NCBI GenBank assembly: GCA_016650315.1 | Contig: JAENVZ010000162.1 | Coordinates: 1-8,592, forward strand | Direction of reading: 5' to 3' | Source of the DNA: Alphaproteobacteria bacterium | Lineage (GTDB): Bacteria > Pseudomonadota > Alphaproteobacteria > Sphingomonadales > Sphingomonadaceae | Length of the DNA stretch: 8,592 bases | Shown: piece after piece, positions 6,006 to 8,592 of the stretch | How positions within the stretch are numbered: position 1 is the stretch's first letter | Layout: every line of letters begins with the position of its first letter | The notes under the pieces: generated by a model | Seen by the model: the letters and a program-made list of their open reading frames with translations, nothing else | Database searches by the model: none | What the model was told of the DNA's origin: nothing | Translations under genes and position numbers: made by a program

Positions 6006-7358
6006 ATGGCGGTTTCGGACCACGTTGATTTTCCGACATTTATTGAAGGTGTGAAGCGCCGTAATCCGGGACAAAGCGAATTTGTTCAGGCGGTGCAGGA
6101 AGTCGCCGAGGACATTTTCGATTTCATCCAGGACAAGGAACAATATCACCATTATCAGATATTGCGCCGCATCGCCGAACCCGACCGGGTGGTCAGCTTT
6201 CGCATCTGCTGGGAGGATGATAATCACAATATCCGCGTCAATCGCGGATGGCGGGTGCAGAACAACAATTCCATCGGACCCTATAAGGGCGGCATTCGCT
6301 TTCACCCGTCGGTTACCGAAAGCGTGCTCAAGTTTCTTGCCTTCGAACAAACCTTCAAGAATGCGCTGACCGGCCTGCCCATGGGCGGCGGCAAGGGCGG
6401 CGCGAATTTCAATCCAAAGGGTAAGAGCGACCATGAAGTCATGCGCTTTTGCCAGAGCTTCATGACCGAGTTGTATCGTCATGTCGGCGCGGACGTGGAT
6501 GTACCGGCGGGCGACATCGGCGTTGGCGGGCGCGAGATCGGATATATGTTCGGCCAGTACAAGCGCATCACCAATCAGTTCACCGGCGTCCTGACGGGCA
6601 AAGGGCTGGAATATGGCGGGTCGCTGATCCGCACCGAGGCGACTGGTTATGGCGCGGTCTATTTCCTGATGAACATGCTGAAGGAAAAGGGGCAGGATCT
6701 GGTCGGTAAAACCGCCGTCATTTCGGGGTCTGGCAATGTCGCCACGCACGCGGCGGAAAAGGTCGTTCAACTGGGCGGCAAGGTCCTGACCTTGTCGGAC
6801 AGCCAGGGTTTTATCCATGATCCCGATGGCATTGATCAGGAAAAGATCGATTGGGTTAAGGCGCACAAGACAAAGCGGCGGGGCCGGATCGCGGATTATG
6901 TCGAGACCTTTACCGGAGCGACATTCCACGAAGGGAAAACGCCCTGGGGCGTCCCGTGCGATGTCGCCTTGCCCTGCGCGACGCAAAATGAATTGCTGGG
7001 CGAGGATGCACGCACGCTTGTCGCCAATGGTTGCATGGCGGTGGCCGAAGGAGCGAACATGCCGACCAATCTGGAAGGCGTGCATGTGTTCAAGGACGCC
7101 AAAATCCTGTTTGCACCGGGCAAGGCCGCCAATGCGGGCGGTGTCGCCGTTTCCGGGCTGGAGATGAGCCAGAACAGCGGGCGGATGAGCTGGAAGGAAG
7201 CTGAACTGCAGCAATTGCTGCTCGACATCATGGCGGGCATCCACAGCCGTTGCCTCGAATATGGCCGGCGCGGCGATTATGTCGACTATGTGAAGGGCGC
7301 GAACATCGCGGGCTTCAAGAAAGTCGCCGATGCCATGCTGGCTTACGGGGTGGTGTAG
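6006..7358 (+). CDS. gdhA: NADP-specific glutamate dehydrogenase
   Basis: The enzyme reductively aminates 2-oxoglutarate with ammonium and NADPH to form glutamate, and can run in reverse. The product has 450 residues, close to the hexameric E. coli GdhA (447). Visible landmarks are the substrate-binding GPYKGGIRFHPSV (91-103, Lys94), FEQTFKNALTGLPMGGGKGG (113-132, catalytic-site Lys130), and VPAGDIGVGGREIGYM (166-181, Asp170). The dinucleotide fold has SGSGNVATHAAEK (240-252), then SDSQG at 264-268. The serine at the position where NAD-specific enzymes usually carry an acidic residue supports NADP use. PGKAANAGGVAVSGLEMSQNS (371-391) closes the active site. The start is set by a strong ribosome binding site. 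The gene is probably transcribed apart from the spc operon. Confidence 0.95.
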   Translation: MAVSDHVDFPTFIEGVKRRNPGQSEFVQAVQEVAEDIFDFIQDKEQYHHYQILRRIAEPDRVVSFRICWEDDNHNIRVNRGWRVQNNNSIGPYKGGIRFHPSVTESVLKFLAFEQTFKNALTGLPMGGGKGGANFNPKGKSDHEVMRFCQSFMTELYRHVGADVDVPAGDIGVGGREIGYMFGQYKRITNQFTGVLTGKGLEYGGSLIRTEATGYGAVYFLMNMLKEKGQDLVGKTAVISGSGNVATHAAEKVVQLGGKVLTLSDSQGFIHDPDGIDQEKIDWVKAHKTKRRGRIADYVETFTGATFHEGKTPWGVPCDVALPCATQNELLGEDARTLVANGCMAVAEGANMPTNLEGVHVFKDAKILFAPGKAANAGGVAVSGLEMSQNSGRMSWKEAELQQLLLDIMAGIHSRCLEYGRRGDYVDYVKGANIAGFKKVADAMLAYGVV

Positions 7359-7436
7359 GAGCCGGGGGCAGTTTTTTCGGAATTACCGGTTTTCAGTTGC
7401 GCGCAGATGCATTAACCGGCGCCCTTGATCCCCTTT

Positions 7437-7454
7437 AGGTGAAGAGGCGACTCC
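7437..7454 (+). promoter_or_regulatory. Ribosome binding site for guaA
   Basis: AGAGG at 7443-7447 lies 7 nt before the ATG at 7455 and selects that start. The rest of the 96-nt gap after gdhA has a six-T run (7372-7377) and a weak CCGGTT/AACCGG repeat (7386-7391 and 7414-7419). Neither makes a convincing terminator or promoter. Confidence 0.5.
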
Positions 7455-8592
7455 ATGACTGTCCCGGCTCAAGAATCCATCCTGATTGTCGATTTTGGGA
7501 GCCAGGTGACGCAACTCATCGCCCGCAGGGTGCGTGAGGCAGGCGTCTATAGTGAAATCGCGCCCTTCACGACGGCTGCCGAAGCGTTCGAGAGGATGAA
7601 GCCCCAGGGCATCATCCTCTCTGGCAGTCCAGCCTCGGTCACCGACAAGGACAGCCCGCGCGTTCCGCAGCATTTCTTTGACGCGGGAATCCCCATATTG
7701 GGCATCTGCTATGGTCAGCAGGTGATGATGTCGCAACTGGGCGGCAAGGTGGAAGGCGGCGAAAGCGGCGAGTTTGGCCGCGCCTTCATCGAAATTTCCG
7801 ACCGCTGCGCCCTGTTCGACGGCCTGTGGAAAGAAGGCGAGAAGCATCAGGTGTGGATGAGCCATGGCGACAAGGTCACGGCTTTCGCGCCGGGGTTTAA
7901 AATCGTCGCGGTGACCGATGGCGCGCCGTTCGCCATTATCGCCGATGAGGACCGCAAATTCTATGGCATGCAGTTCCATCCCGAAGTTGTGCACACGCCC
8001 GATGGCGGCAAGCTGATCGCCAATTTCGCCCGCCATGTCTGCGGCCTTACCGGCGACTGGACGATGGCGGAATTCCGTGAAACGAAGATCGCCGAAATCC
8101 GGGCGCAAGTGGGCGTTGGTCCGAATGGGGGCAAGGTTATCTGCGGCCTGTCCGGCGGCGTCGACAGCGCGGTGGCGGCGGTCCTGATCCATGAAGCGAT
8201 TGGCGAGCAGTTGACCTGCGTTTTCGTCGATCACGGGCTGATGCGGCAGGGCGAGGCGGATCAGGTCGTCAGCCTGTTCCGTGGCGCTTACAATATCCCG
8301 CTCGTCCATGTGAACGCGGAAACGCTGTTCATGAATGGTTTGAAGGGTGAAACCGACCCGGAAAAGAAACGCAAGTTCATCGGCAAGACCTTCATCGATG
8401 TGTTCGAGGAAGAAGCGCGCAAGGTCGGTGGCGCGGATTTTCTGGCGCAGGGGACGCTTTATCCCGACGTGATCGAAAGCATCAGCTTCACCGGAGGGCC
8501 ATCGGTCACGATCAAGAGCCACCATAATGTTGGTGGCCTGCCCAAACGCATGAACATGCAGCTTGTCGAACCGCTGCGCGAATTGTTCAAGG
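7455..8592 (+). CDS. guaA: GMP synthase (glutamine-hydrolysing), 3' end missing
   Basis: GuaA converts XMP to GMP with ATP, using ammonia freed from glutamine. It is the last step of de novo guanine nucleotide synthesis. 379 codons are visible out of about 520-525, and the gene runs off the window still open. The N-terminal class I amidotransferase domain (about 9-195) has the nucleophile Cys85 in GICYGQQ and the His175/Glu177 pair in FHPE. The ATP pyrophosphatase domain begins at about 208, with the P-loop-like SGGVDSAV at 233-240 and [15 protein letters not shown] at 257-271. [11 protein letters not shown] (332-342) and [10 protein letters not shown] (354-363) are further GuaA hallmarks. 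The C-terminal dimerisation domain is outside the window. The amidotransferase and synthetase domains are fused, as in most bacteria. Confidence 0.97.
   Translation, partial: MTVPAQESILIVDFGSQVTQLIARRVREAGVYSEIAPFTTAAEAFERMKPQGIILSGSPASVTDKDSPRVPQHFFDAGIPILGICYGQQVMMSQLGGKVEGGESGEFGRAFIEISDRCALFDGLWKEGEKHQVWMSHGDKVTAFAPGFKIVAVTDGAPFAIIADEDRKFYGMQFHPEVVHTPDGGKLIANFARHVCGLTGDWTMAEFRETKIAEIRAQVGVGPNGGKVICGLSGGVDSAVAAVLIHEAIGEQLTCVFVDHGLMRQGEADQVVSLFRGAYNIPLVHVNAETLFMNGLKGETDPEKKRKFIGKTFIDVFEEEARKVGGADFLAQGTLYPDVIESISFTGGPSVTIKSHHNVGGLPKRMNMQLVEPLRELFK

Noticed and set aside
5999..6028. Out-of-frame ATG just upstream of gdhA, giving nine codons
   Set aside because: It stands only 2 nt after the Shine-Dalgarno sequence, too close for efficient initiation, while the in-frame gdhA ATG has ideal spacing.
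5919..7244. 441-codon open frame on the minus strand opposite gdhA
   Set aside because: It mirrors the gdhA frame and shows no family motif. Stop codons are depleted because of codon usage in gdhA. Similar frames opposite secY (4112-5128) and guaA (7383-8525) are rejected for the same reason.
7336..7377. Possible terminator across the gdhA stop codon followed by six T
   Set aside because: The only stem (GGCTTAC with GTA-GG-AGCC) is bulged and ends about 8 nt before the T-run, so the geometry does not fit an intrinsic terminator.

Overview
The window carries one continuous run of plus-strand genes from a moderately GC-rich bacterium. It holds the downstream two thirds of an spc-type ribosomal protein operon, followed by two metabolic genes. 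The order is rplE (5' end missing), rpsN, rpsH, rplF, rplR, rpsE, rpmD, rplO, secY, adk, gdhA and guaA (3' end missing). The zinc-free long form of S14, adk directly after secY, a four-cysteine Adk LID, and a Gly/Arg-rich N-terminal extension on S5 together suggest an alphaproteobacterium. A sphingomonad is the most likely group. This placement comes from family knowledge and was not checked by a search.

Region 1-2983 holds seven tightly packed ribosomal protein genes (L5, S14, S8, L6, L18, S5, L30). Gaps are only 2 to 38 nt, several ribosome binding sites lie inside the preceding gene, and translation is probably coupled. Region 2984-3095 separates rpmD from rplO and is filled by a compact inverted repeat of two opposed hairpin units, which resembles a REP/BIME element. 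rplO follows. Region 3582-3811 is a 230-nt gap before secY. It holds a terminator-like hairpin, a short inverted repeat, four copies of TTCGAC at about 16-nt spacing and an open 41-codon frame. It is the least explained part of the window. secY and adk follow as a pair with a 30-nt gap.

After adk, the rpsM-rpsK-rpoA-rplQ block that often follows in alphaproteobacteria is absent. Instead there is a 145-nt gap, an NADP-type glutamate dehydrogenase gene, a 96-nt gap and the first 379 codons of GMP synthase. The first ten genes build the ribosome (both subunits), the SecYEG translocation pore and the adenylate pool. The last two serve ammonia assimilation into glutamate and glutamine-dependent GMP synthesis. 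They are probably separate transcription units from the ribosomal operon, although no convincing promoter was identified.

No tRNA, rRNA, CRISPR array, transposase gene or prophage is visible, and most of the window is conserved core genome. The items most worth a second look are the REP-like element inside an essential operon, the composite rplO-secY gap, the Gly/Arg-rich S5 extension and the operon break after adk. No clear new biological system was found.
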